Origin: a virus
Direction: 5' to 3' (one strand)
IMG/VR virus record: IMGVR_UViG_3300015202_000005
Coordinates: 1 to 64,000 of that record
DNA: 64,000 bases
Below, piece by piece: positions 41,662-51,100 of this stretch. Within the stretch, counting starts at the first letter, position 1, and the number at the start of each line of letters is the position of its first letter. Below the pieces are notes generated by a model. The model was not told where the DNA came from. It made no database searches and was given only the letters and a program-made list of their open reading frames with translations. The translations under genes and the position numbers were made by a program.

Positions 41662-42735
41662 ATGCTAAACTTTAATAAAATTGACAAAGATTATATCTTA
41701 TCTAAAATTTCACAAATTGAACTATTTAGTTACTATCTACCTATAAGTATTAGTGATATACAAGATTGCCTTTATAAAAACAAACTTATATGTAGTCCAC
41801 TAAGAACAGATAAAAATCCTACTTGTGGCTTTTATTCTGATTCTAAAGGTAAGATAAGATTTAGTGATTTTGCTGGGTTTTTTCATGGAGATTGTTTTGA
41901 TGTAGTTGCATATCATAAAAACTTAAATGCTAGTAATAGTCGAGACTTTAATATTATACTAGAATCAATAGCTATTGATTTTAAGTTAATACAAGGTGGA
42001 ATTTCAACTAATACAGTTAATGTTTTAAATACTAATATTTATAAAAAAAAGAAACCTGTAATAACTGTCCAACCTAGAGAATGGAATATTACTGATATTT
42101 ACTATTTTAACAAAGGTGGCATAACTACACATACATTAGATAAAATGGGTGTGTATCCTGTATATATAGCTTGGATTAATGAAGAGATATTATACAGCTT
42201 TTCATTTAGAGACCCATGCTATGCTATTAGAGTAGGTTTTTATGATGGTATTGATAATTGGAAATTATATTTTCCAACTAGAGAATCACATAGATTTATA
42301 ACTAATAATAGATACATGATGTCTATGAATTTAATAACTAAAGCAAACTTTGGTATAATAACTAAATCATTTAAAGACGTTGCCGTATTTAGACAAATGG
42401 GTATTCAAGCAATAGCTGTTGCAGGAGAAAGTATATATCCTTATTTAAAAGAAATAGAGTATATAAAATCTATGTGGACACATGTTTTTGTTTTAATGGA
42501 TTTTGACTATACAGGCATAAAGATGACAAAGTATTTAAATAAGAAATACAACTTTAAGTATTTCTTTTTTACTAATGGTAAATTTAATACATTTAACTAT
42601 GAAGTAAAAGATGCTTTTGAATTTACATGTATGTATAATTTAAATACATTAATAGAATTAGTTAAATATATTATAGAAAACAAAAACACAAATACATCAG
42701 ATTATTATGACTTTTTAAATTATTTATTAAAGTGA
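41662..42735 (+). CDS. DNA primase with TOPRIM domain
   Basis: Start at ATG 41662 avoids the upstream terminator that an earlier ATG (41620) would overlap; 357 residues. The N-terminal part has CSPLRTDKNPTCGFYSD and RFSDFAGFFHGDCFDVVAYH, the primase core of crAss-like and other phages without a classical zinc finger. The second half has a TOPRIM-like ITKSFKDV (near 235) and LMDFDYTGIKMTKYL (DxD). It would prime lagging-strand synthesis. Its stop overlaps the GTG start of the next gene. Confidence 0.8.
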   Translation: MLNFNKIDKDYILSKISQIELFSYYLPISISDIQDCLYKNKLICSPLRTDKNPTCGFYSDSKGKIRFSDFAGFFHGDCFDVVAYHKNLNASNSRDFNIILESIAIDFKLIQGGISTNTVNVLNTNIYKKKKPVITVQPREWNITDIYYFNKGGITTHTLDKMGVYPVYIAWINEEILYSFSFRDPCYAIRVGFYDGIDNWKLYFPTRESHRFITNNRYMMSMNLITKANFGIITKSFKDVAVFRQMGIQAIAVAGESIYPYLKEIEYIKSMWTHVFVLMDFDYTGIKMTKYLNKKYNFKYFFFTNGKFNTFNYEVKDAFEFTCMYNLNTLIELVKYIIENKNTNTSDYYDFLNYLLK

Positions 42736-43217
42736 GAATATTACTAAAAGTTGATGAAAACGTTTATACTTATATCGAAGGTATAAACGAAGAGAAAGCA
42801 CTACAATTTATAAAGATTGTAGAAATAAATCCTAATGTTATAGCAGTAATAGATGGAGTAAGATTTAGATTCTCAGATATTATAATAGGTTCTATTGATG
42901 AATTAGAACAATCTGAAGAATATATACATTCAATTACTTTACCTGTTATACTATGGAAAAAGAAGCCTATATGGTTTGTATATTGTTTAACTAAAAAAAT
43001 AGTCAACTATAAGTTTGGACAAGTAATAACAAATAGTAAAAGTGGGTTTAGATATAATACACATAAAGAAATAGATGGGTATTATCATGTACTTGGTGCT
43101 GAACCAGGTATAAAAACATACGAAGAATTTATAAGGAACATTACACAATTGTTATCACAAAAGTATGTGATAATATACAAATTAAATGAACATGGAGAAC
43201 CCATTTCTTGTGGTTGA
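42732..43217 (+). CDS. 161-residue protein, unknown function
   Basis: Starts with GTG at 42732, overlapping the primase stop (GTGA). Two small beta-type segments and a charged C-terminus are visible, but no known domain. It overlaps the next gene by 32 bases. Confidence 0.4.
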   Translation: MRILLKVDENVYTYIEGINEEKALQFIKIVEINPNVIAVIDGVRFRFSDIIIGSIDELEQSEEYIHSITLPVILWKKKPIWFVYCLTKKIVNYKFGQVITNSKSGFRYNTHKEIDGYYHVLGAEPGIKTYEEFIRNITQLLSQKYVIIYKLNEHGEPISCG

Positions 43218-44049
43218 AATACCACAATACATTCGTTCTATAAAAATAGCTAATAGTAGAAATGCTATTTACTACGAATGTGGTATAAATAGAGAAGTTT
43301 TACTTAAAAAAGGTAAAAAAGTAAAACAACAATATTTACATAATCACGCAAAAACATTAGTAAAAGCAGGTAAAACTTTGTTTTATATTTATGACTTTGT
43401 ACCTGATAAATATACAATAGGTATATATAAAGGCACAATATTAGTAGATTGGCTATTGTCCTATACTCATGTAAGCACTAATGCTGGTGTTAGTTTTGTA
43501 AGTTATAAAGATAAAAATGTTAAATTTAGAGTAATAGATATAGTAACTAAAAAGCCTGTTATTGTAAACGAAAAAACAGTCGGTACACCTAGACATAAAA
43601 TTATATCTGGACAAGATATATACAATGGAACTATTCGACCTGAAATGCGTGCATCTATTATGCAAGCAATTAAAGAGGATTATATTAGTAAAATGCCAAT
43701 TCTCCCTGTAATAGAGAAGTCCTTGCTACCTTGCTTAATTCAATTAACAGTATATGACGTTATTGGAGATGGTACTTGGGATATTGATAATAGAAGTTTT
43801 CTTTACAGTAAAGCATTTAACGACTTAATGTGTAAAGGAACAACAGGTAAAAAGAATGGTAATAAACTACCAATTAAATACTTTACACCTATACTTCCTG
43901 ATGACAATGTTAAATTTGTAACTCAAGCAGGTGGTGCTAGATTTATAGAAGTAGAAAAAGAAGAAGAAAGAAAACTAGTATTTTCTTTTTATAAAGACAA
44001 TTATGTACCACAATTTAAAATTAATAAACAACAAAAGTTATGGGGTTAA
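43186..44049 (+). CDS. Protein of unknown function in replication module
   Basis: The 287-residue protein may start at ATG 43186 or 43192; the overlap with the previous gene does not decide. It is basic, Lys/Tyr-rich, with no named motif. It overlaps the DUF932 gene by 10 bases, so it is made with that gene. A dispersed hairpin copy lies inside it at 43700. Confidence 0.4.
   Translation: MNMENPFLVVEIPQYIRSIKIANSRNAIYYECGINREVLLKKGKKVKQQYLHNHAKTLVKAGKTLFYIYDFVPDKYTIGIYKGTILVDWLLSYTHVSTNAGVSFVSYKDKNVKFRVIDIVTKKPVIVNEKTVGTPRHKIISGQDIYNGTIRPEMRASIMQAIKEDYISKMPILPVIEKSLLPCLIQLTVYDVIGDGTWDIDNRSFLYSKAFNDLMCKGTTGKKNGNKLPIKYFTPILPDDNVKFVTQAGGARFIEVEKEEERKLVFSFYKDNYVPQFKINKQQKLWG
43700..43718 (-). repeat. 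Dispersed TTACAG hairpin motif, copy 9
   Basis: Minus strand TTCTCT-ATTACAG-GGAGAA, six pairs with a shorter loop; coding strand reads ILPVIEK. Confidence 0.6.
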
Positions 44050-44918
44050 TAAATGAAAAATTGCAACAAGCAATTACTAAAGCTGATTTAGCTTTTGAAG
44101 CTGTAAAAGTACCATGTGCTTATAATGACTATAATGGAAATTATAGAGTATTTGGAAATAGATTTGTAACAACTAGAAAAGATAATGGTCATCCATTTGA
44201 AGTTGTATCAAGTACTTATAAGATTCGGCAACACGTTGAATCATTTAACTTTCTAGAAGATTTAGGAGTTGTTGATATTACAAAATGTGATTCAGTTAAT
44301 TATGGTGCTAGAATGATTATCCAAGCTAAATTACCTAATAATTTGTTATTAGAGAATGGAGACGAAATTGGTAGATATATTACCTGTGTAAACTCACATG
44401 ACAGAAGTAGTAGTTCTGTTATTACTATATCACCTATTAGGTTTAAATGTATGAATCAGTTTAATATGTTTACTAGAAGTAAAGGTAAAGATGGTTGGAT
44501 ATCTATAAGACACAACGACCAATCTGATATTAAGTTTTCAGATATTAAAAAAATACTAGGATTAATAGACAATTCATTTGACAAAGTAGTAGAACAACAA
44601 AACAAGTTATTAGAAATTAATATAGAACGTAGAAACGTATCTGGATATGTACGTACACTATTTTGTACCAAAGAAGAATTAATTGCCTTTGAACAAAAAG
44701 GTGCAAATGCTTTTTCTAATACTAAGTTAACAAGGTTAAAAAATATTGTTAAATGTTTTAACACAGGAACAGGTCAATCTGAATTAGAAGACAATGCTTA
44801 TAGGTTTTTTAATGGTATTACATATTATCTAAACCATGAAGTTAACAACAGTCCAACTGCTTTAATAGAAGGCACAAAAACAGAAATTATTAACAATTGT
44901 TATAAATTATTTATTTAA
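44040..44918 (+). CDS. DUF932 phage/plasmid-like protein
   Basis: The 292-residue protein fits DUF932 in order and phrases: an early YRVFGNRFVTTRKDNGHPFE with the conserved D/N-G-x-P turn, VSSTYKIRQHVESFNFL, the central VNSHDRSSSSVITISPIRFKCMN (split here), and a helical end with GTKTEIINN. DUF932 proteins are common in phage and plasmid replication regions; their molecular role is not established. Its last base is the first base of the next gene. Confidence 0.8.
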   Translation: MGLINEKLQQAITKADLAFEAVKVPCAYNDYNGNYRVFGNRFVTTRKDNGHPFEVVSSTYKIRQHVESFNFLEDLGVVDITKCDSVNYGARMIIQAKLPNNLLLENGDEIGRYITCVNSHDRSSSSVITISPIRFKCMNQFNMFTRSKGKDGWISIRHNDQSDIKFSDIKKILGLIDNSFDKVVEQQNKLLEINIERRNVSGYVRTLFCTKEELIAFEQKGANAFSNTKLTRLKNIVKCFNTGTGQSELEDNAYRFFNGITYYLNHEVNNSPTALIEGTKTEIINNCYKLFI

Positions 44919-45376
44919 TGGAAAAGGATAAAGAAAAAGAACTAATTGAATTAGTAGTTAAACACACAGTAGGATATACTGCTAAAATATTAACAGAAAG
45001 GTTGGATTATATTAATTCTTTAGTAGATGAAAATACTAAGTTAAAACTTAGTAATAAAGAATTAACAATTGACGTAAATCAACTAACTACTAATTGTGAA
45101 GAATCAGATAATTATTGGAAAAAATCTATAATCCAAGTTAAAGGATTAACAGCTGAACTTGAAGTTAAAGGAAGACACTATGACTATAAAGTAAAACAAC
45201 TTGATTCATTGGAAAATAATTACAATAATTTAAATGATACATATAGAACATTACTAGCTAGTAAAATTGTACTAGATGTTTTATATAAAGATGCAATTGT
45301 AGATGGTAAAAAAGCAGCAAAAAGAATTGAAAGATTGTCAATAGAGAATAAAAGTTTAAAAGTAATTAAACAATGA
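44918..45376 (+). CDS. Coiled-coil protein
   Basis: This 152-residue protein is mostly coiled coil (heptad-like from about 25 to 145, for example LVDENTKLKLSNKELTIDVN), with a Lys-rich end. It overlaps the Gp157-like gene (ATGA). Such proteins often pair with the adjacent nuclease-inhibitor or single-strand factors; this is inference. Confidence 0.45.
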   Translation: MEKDKEKELIELVVKHTVGYTAKILTERLDYINSLVDENTKLKLSNKELTIDVNQLTTNCEESDNYWKKSIIQVKGLTAELEVKGRHYDYKVKQLDSLENNYNNLNDTYRTLLASKIVLDVLYKDAIVDGKKAAKRIERLSIENKSLKVIKQ

Positions 45377-46011
45377 ATAAATCATTAATGGGTATTCAAG
45401 AAGAATACATAAAAACAATTGAAGAATTAGAAGATTATTTAATTGAAAACGAAACTGATGTAATACCAGAAGAGTTTATCGAACGGTTAAATATTAACTC
45501 AAACGAAGTAGAAGAAAAGGTTGATAATTACAGACTTGCTATTAATAGTATTTTATCTGAAAAAATAGCTATTGAAATAGAAGTTAAAAGATTAGAAGCT
45601 ATAAAGAAAAAGAAAGAAAAAACAATTGAATATTTAAAACAACGAGTATTTGATGCTGTTGAATTATTTGGTAGTAAAAATGGTGAAAAAGGTGGACTAA
45701 AATTAAAAACTACAAAAAGTAGTGTAACATTAATTAGAAGTTCATCTGTTGTTATTGATGATATTAATATGATAGATGATATGTATATTAATGTAGAGTT
45801 TAATAAAATATCTGCTGATGCTTATGTAAAAATGACACACATACTATTTGATTTAGGACAAGAAGCTATTTCACAGTTTTTCTTGAATTTGATTAAAGAT
45901 AGAGTACCAGATAAAGTAGCAATTAAAAAAGCTATTGATGTACTTCCTGAAACAGAAATGTTTGAAGGTGCGCATATAGACAAAGTAGTAGGTTATATAA
46001 AATTTAGTTAA
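45373..46011 (+). CDS. Siphovirus Gp157-like protein
   Basis: The 212-residue protein has the Gp157 plan: an N-terminal helical region, a long Lys/Glu coiled coil (IAIEIEVKRLEAIKKKKEKT) and a C-terminal beta part beginning KLKTTKSSVTLIRSS. Members of this family are described as resistance or nuclease-inhibitor-linked proteins next to recombination genes. It is coupled to the preceding coiled-coil gene. Confidence 0.6.
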   Translation: MNKSLMGIQEEYIKTIEELEDYLIENETDVIPEEFIERLNINSNEVEEKVDNYRLAINSILSEKIAIEIEVKRLEAIKKKKEKTIEYLKQRVFDAVELFGSKNGEKGGLKLKTTKSSVTLIRSSSVVIDDINMIDDMYINVEFNKISADAYVKMTHILFDLGQEAISQFFLNLIKDRVPDKVAIKKAIDVLPETEMFEGAHIDKVVGYIKFS

Positions 46012-46650
46012 ATGTTACACGTAGTTAATTTAGACGAATTGAATGTCTGGGCAAAGCAGCAAAACGCAATTATTACTCCAATCATAGATTCCAATATTAC
46101 TGGGAAATCTCAAGTAATAGGATTTAAGACACCTAAAGATTCTATCTATTGTAAATTTCATATAGTTAAACCTATTATTAGTAAACAATTAACAGCTAAA
46201 CTATATAAATGTTTAATTGATTTTACTATTAATAATCAAGATGTTGTTGGACATATAGACAACATAATAGATACTATTGTAATTAATTTACCAGAATCTT
46301 TAGAACAAATAGTAAGTAAAGAAATACTTATATTTGATAACAAAATTGAAGTAATTAAAGATTACGATTTTGATAAAAAACAAAATGAACTAATAAATAA
46401 TATTCTTAATTCTTATAAAGAGTTGATGATACTAGGATATGGTTTAATTATTCCAGAACTTATTAATAATAACCATAAGAAGTATTTAAAGAATTGTATG
46501 TTTACTGAGAACGAAGCATTAAACTATGTATCTAAATACAAAAACAGATTTACTATTAATAAATGCAAACTACAAGGTTACGAACAATATTTTTTATTGT
46601 TTTGTAAAAACACAAATTCATACTATAAAAAAGACAACGATGGAAGATAA
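46012..46650 (+). CDS. Protein of unknown function
   Basis: The 212-residue protein follows the Gp157-like gene without a gap and overlaps the MazG-like gene by 11 bases. It is Asn/Ile/Lys-rich and mainly helical after residue 100, with no motif I can name. Confidence 0.4.
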   Translation: MLHVVNLDELNVWAKQQNAIITPIIDSNITGKSQVIGFKTPKDSIYCKFHIVKPIISKQLTAKLYKCLIDFTINNQDVVGHIDNIIDTIVINLPESLEQIVSKEILIFDNKIEVIKDYDFDKKQNELINNILNSYKELMILGYGLIIPELINNNHKKYLKNCMFTENEALNYVSKYKNRFTINKCKLQGYEQYFLLFCKNTNSYYKKDNDGR

Positions 46651-47257
46651 AGTATTGCCTAGTTCAATAAGTCAGGTAGAAGAATTTCATACAGCATTTA
46701 ACTGTGAAAATAAACAAACAATTATTACAGTTAAAACAAACACAGATGTCAAACTAGTAAATCTAAGAATAGGATTAATACTAGAAGAATTAACAGAATT
46801 AATGTGTTGTTTTAATGAAGACGTATTAATAGAATCTCTTAGTTTGTTATTAAAAGCAAAAGCAGTAGTTAGTACAAAATTGCGAATAGTTGAAAACGTA
46901 GATATGCCAATAGATCAGAGAGAAATACTAGACGCACTGTGTGACTTACAATATGTACTAGATGGCACTAAATTATCATTTGGATATGGAGACATATTCG
47001 ATGAAGCATTTGCAGCTGTACATAAAAATAATATGTCAAAATTATGTATTGACCACGAAGACGCAGAAGTTTCTGTAATGCATTACGACAAACTAGGAAT
47101 TGAAACATTTATAGAACCTACACATTTAAACAAACATACTGTGCGATATATTGTAAAAAGAAAATCAGATAATAAAGTACTTAAAAGTATAAACTATGTA
47201 CCTGTTTTTAATGACTTGCAATGTATTGTAGATATTAAGAATAACAGAACAATTTAA
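46640..47257 (+). CDS. MazG-like nucleotide pyrophosphohydrolase
   Basis: I start at ATG 46640 (205 residues), leaving an 11-base overlap; an earlier frame to 46526 lies inside the previous gene. The all-alpha NTP-PPase pattern is clear: SQVEEFHTAFN, then LRIGLILEELTELM (ExxEL metal ligands, about 40-53) and REILDALCDLQYVLDG (second acidic helix). Such phage enzymes hydrolyse NTPs or alarmones such as ppGpp or clean the nucleotide pool. A C-terminal extension (HTVRYIVKRKSDNKVL) is extra. Confidence 0.72.
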   Translation: MEDKVLPSSISQVEEFHTAFNCENKQTIITVKTNTDVKLVNLRIGLILEELTELMCCFNEDVLIESLSLLLKAKAVVSTKLRIVENVDMPIDQREILDALCDLQYVLDGTKLSFGYGDIFDEAFAAVHKNNMSKLCIDHEDAEVSVMHYDKLGIETFIEPTHLNKHTVRYIVKRKSDNKVLKSINYVPVFNDLQCIVDIKNNRTI

Positions 47258-47284
47258 TTTTTAAACATTAAAATTTCATTTAAA

Positions 47285-47731
47285 ATGAATGTTACTAAAG
47301 CAGTAAGAAAAATTAAGACTACAAAAGTAGTTATTACTAGTAAAGATTTACTATCACATTTACCGTTAAAAAATAACAGTAAAATTAGTAACGGCTCAGG
47401 TATATTACAACCTGATGAAGTAAACGACAAACCTCGTACTCCTAAACAAAAACAGGAAGAGGAAGAAACACACAATTATAGCTTTGATGATAATGTTACT
47501 CCATTAGAAGAAGAGCATCCACTTGAAATCTTTAATTCTGATTTAGAACCAAAAGAAGAAGAGGAAGAAGACGACGAAGACGAAGATGATTTAGATGAAG
47601 AGGATGATGAAGATGATGAAGATAATTACTATGATGAAGGTAATTACTATGATGCCGAAGATGAAGATGAAAATGAAGAGCCAGAAGAAAGAGAAGAAGA
47701 ACAAGAATTAGTAACTAACGATCAAAATTAA
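47285..47731 (+). CDS. Highly acidic protein, possible DNA mimic
   Basis: The 148-residue protein has a basic first third (MNVTKAVRKIKTTKVVITSK) and then an extremely acidic Glu/Asp tail from about residue 93 to 145, broken by two NYYD repeats. Such a bipolar plan fits a protein that competes for DNA-binding partners or binds a basic protein. No family match is evident. Confidence 0.5.
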   Translation: MNVTKAVRKIKTTKVVITSKDLLSHLPLKNNSKISNGSGILQPDEVNDKPRTPKQKQEEEETHNYSFDDNVTPLEEEHPLEIFNSDLEPKEEEEEDDEDEDDLDEEDDEDDEDNYYDEGNYYDAEDEDENEEPEEREEEQELVTNDQN

Positions 47732-47754
47732 TATGAATAAAAAAAATAGAAATT

Positions 47755-48021
47755 ATGTATTTAGTTGGTATAATTAAAGATGTGCATACAGGCGATAGAT
47801 ATTGGACTGATTTACGTACTGTTAAACAAGAGGCTTTAGAAAATTAAACTAGACGTACAAATATAATAAAAGCTGTTGAAGCTGGTATGTATAAACAGTT
47901 TGATATTAAAGTAGATGCACAAACACTAGTTGATAATGAAATGGACAGAGCAGAAGCTGATGGAATGGATTGGGCGCAAATGTGGCGTTCTGAGACACTT
48001 TCTTTTAAACCCAACAACTAA
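47755..48021 (+). pseudogene. Gene interrupted by an in-frame TAA
   Basis: From ATG 47755 a coding-like frame runs 30 codons (MYLVGIIKDVHTGDRYWTDL...), meets TAA at 47845-47847 and then continues in the same frame for another 57 codons, including DAQTLVDNEMDRAEADGMDW, to a TAA at 48021. The change C to T of a CAA codon would explain it. An ATG at 47888 could restart the second part. Whether it is a nonsense mutation, an assembly error or a real two-piece gene is open. Confidence 0.5.
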
Positions 48022-48074
48022 TACTAGGTTTTAATAATTACGTCTCTAATCGTTTCCAAACTAGCCACAAAAGA

Positions 48075-48114
48075 AAAGCCGTATAGTCTCTCGATTGTAC
48101 GGCTTTCTTTTTTT
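48075..48114. terminator. Bidirectional terminator between converging modules
   Basis: AAAGCCGTA and TACGGCTTT pair perfectly over 9 bases, with a run of T on the plus side (CTTTTTTTT) and A-rich sequence on the other side. It sits between the last rightward gene and the end of the leftward giant gene, so it can stop both. Confidence 0.8.
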
Positions 48115-48143
48115 AACCTACTATTAAAAAATTTATGCGGCTA

Positions 48144-51100
48144 CTACTGTGTCTTTGATTTATCACCTATTAAATATCCGTATGTATCTTCTACATTTCT
48201 ATTTATTTGATTTATATAAGGAAAGGCATGATTAAACTTATTCATTAGTTTATAATGTCCTTTTAATTTACCTGTTTTATAAACTTCTAATGGATGTATT
48301 AATTGTTCTGTAAATTTACCTACACTGTCAATTATATCCATACTAGCTGATAATGATTTAACATTACGCCATTGTTCTAATGGGTTTATATAACCTAATA
48401 ATTCATTACGCATACGCATTGCTAAAAACAATAGAAAGTACGATGTAGGTCTTACAATTCCATCTTTAGGTAATTCCTTTCTAAAATGTGCAAACACCTC
48501 ACTAAGTACAGCTAATGTAATTATACTTCCTAGTTCCCAACAAGCTCTACGTATATTAGCTACCTCCATTCTTGAGTATTCATTCATTACATCTCCATAA
48601 GCATTTTTAAGTTGTGTAAGCCTAGCTTTATTATACCATAACTCTTTACGTATTGCATAAACTGTTTTAGTTAATTCAACAGATGCTCTTATAGCTGATG
48701 TATATGTACCTTCTTGAAAATGTCCTTTAGCTCTACTGTAAAACATATCCTCTGATTTCAAATCTTTACGAGATATACCAACTGTACTAATACCTAATAA
48801 CCGTTGTCTATATGTTTCAGGTAACCAACCTCTCATACTAAATACTAACTTAGCATAAAAATACATCTTAGCTAATGGTGTTTTACTTTCAGCATATTGT
48901 CCTTGTGATGATGCACGTAAATCAGCAATTTTTCTACTTACAACTTTTAATGATTGTTTATTTAAAGGTAAATTGTATTCACTCATTCGTAAATTACCAG
49001 CATGTGTAGGTGCGTCTATTGTCATTACACCATTTCTAGCTTTTAATACATCATTAAGTGTTAATGCTTTGCTTTCATCTTCTGTTGTTCCTGTTGCTGT
49101 TACATATTGTCCTACTTCATTTAACAGTTTTACATCTAATAGTATAGCATACATAATTTCCCCTGTAATAGCATGCTCTCCTGCATTGTGCATAAATCCA
49201 CCTAAATCACTATTTAAATACTGCTTTGCCATATTATCAGCACTATACCTTCTATTTATAGGCTGATTACCTTGATGTATATTTAGCTGTTCCATTAAAA
49301 CATTAGTACGACTACGTTGTATAAAGTTTTGTTTATCTCTAAGTAAATTAAACATCTGATAACCTTTTTCATTAGCAGCGTCTTGTTTTACTGCTAACAA
49401 GTCTCCAGCATATATTTTTCTACCTGCTTTTAATTTCTTTCTATTAAAATCCATACCACCAGCAGACTGTAATCTTAAATTCCATGTACCTGCAACATAG
49501 TTAACACCAGCACTTAAATAGTTAAATCCTAAAAATACTTGTGATGTATAATTAAGTGCAAGTTTAGTTACTCTGTCTGCTTGTTTATTTGTACGAGATT
49601 TAATACCGTATATTCTATTTTCAACTATACCTGTCATTAATTTATAAGCATTAGATTGATTTACATTTTGACTACTTTGTTCTAATACATCTGCTCTAGT
49701 TCCACTTAAATCTTGTTGTAATTTATTTAAACCACTAAACATACCGTTACTTTTTACTTTAGGAACTTCACGTAATCCTATTAAATCACGAGCCATTTCC
49801 ATATCCTCTTTAATGTCTGTTTTATTAGCATAATTAGTAGCCATCCATCTGTTTTGAACCATTAAAGATGGTACATCAAAAGATTGATTTTCATACTCAT
49901 TTGCATACCTAAAATAAATAGGTACACTAAATCTAGTATCACCTTTCTCATTAGATGCTACAACTGATGTTCTATCTGCAATACTTTCTCTTGTATCTCC
50001 AGCTTGTTCTCCACCATAATCAGTAGATGTTTTTCTAACAAATGAATTTTTAATATTTTGAGTTAATCCACCTACTACACCTTCTGTACCAAATCTCTCT
50101 GCATTTTCTTTTTGACTAGATGGTAGCTTTGTATTTGTAATTCTACCACCTCTATATCTATAATCAGTATTTGATTTAGCCCAAACAGGTAATGCTTTAT
50201 CATCTTCTTGTAAACCAGTTAATGATGTTTTATACATTTTCCATTCTTCACTACCTATAAAAGTAGGTTCATTTAAACCATTTAATTGCATACCTCCTTT
50301 TAGTTCTTCTTTTAACAATTCAGTATATTGAGGATTTAACCATTTATCTATTGGTTTATCAATATCACTGTATTGAACATCATTTGCATATCTAAGTTTT
50401 ACTCTACTATAACCTGGTCTAAATGTTGAATGTAAATCTGCATATTCATTATAATTTTTATTAACTATTGGATTAGATGCTAATAGTTTTGCAAATTCTG
50501 CTTCATTTTTATCATATATTGCACGTATTGTTTTAGGTAAAACACTGCTATCAAATATAACATCTTTTTTGTTTATATATTGTTTAGCATATTTATTTAA
50601 TATAAATTTTCTTTTGTTTAATATAGGCTTTAATAACCTACGTTCAGCAATAGGTAAACTATCTATTACATCTGTATATTCTTTATTATACTGTTGTACT
50701 GTGTTTTCTCTTTTAAATTTTAAATATTTACTATAAGCCTTTTGTACATCTTCATCTGTAAATTCAGAGTTACCTAGTTTGTTTTCATAGTCTCTATGTA
50801 ATTCATCATATTGAAGTTTAAATTGACTGTGATACTCATTTACTATATGTTGACTACGTCTTAATGGGTTTTTTGTTATAGTGCCATCTTCATTATGTAA
50901 CCATTCATGTTCTAACATTTTATCATACAATGTAAATACATCAGAACTTTTTACTTTGTTTTGTAAATCTTTAAACAAACCTGCATAGTCTCTATAAGCC
51001 TGGTCTGTTACATGTTGTGTATCATAATCTTTACTATCTAAAGTTTCTGTTAATGTTTGTATTAAATCATCATCTGCTGAATCAGCTCCTAATAAATAAG

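Noticed and set aside
47254-47475. Minus-strand frame of 73 codons opposite the acidic protein
   Set aside because: It is the reverse reading of a Glu/Lys-rich gene, which gives long Ser/Leu/Phe frames by chance.
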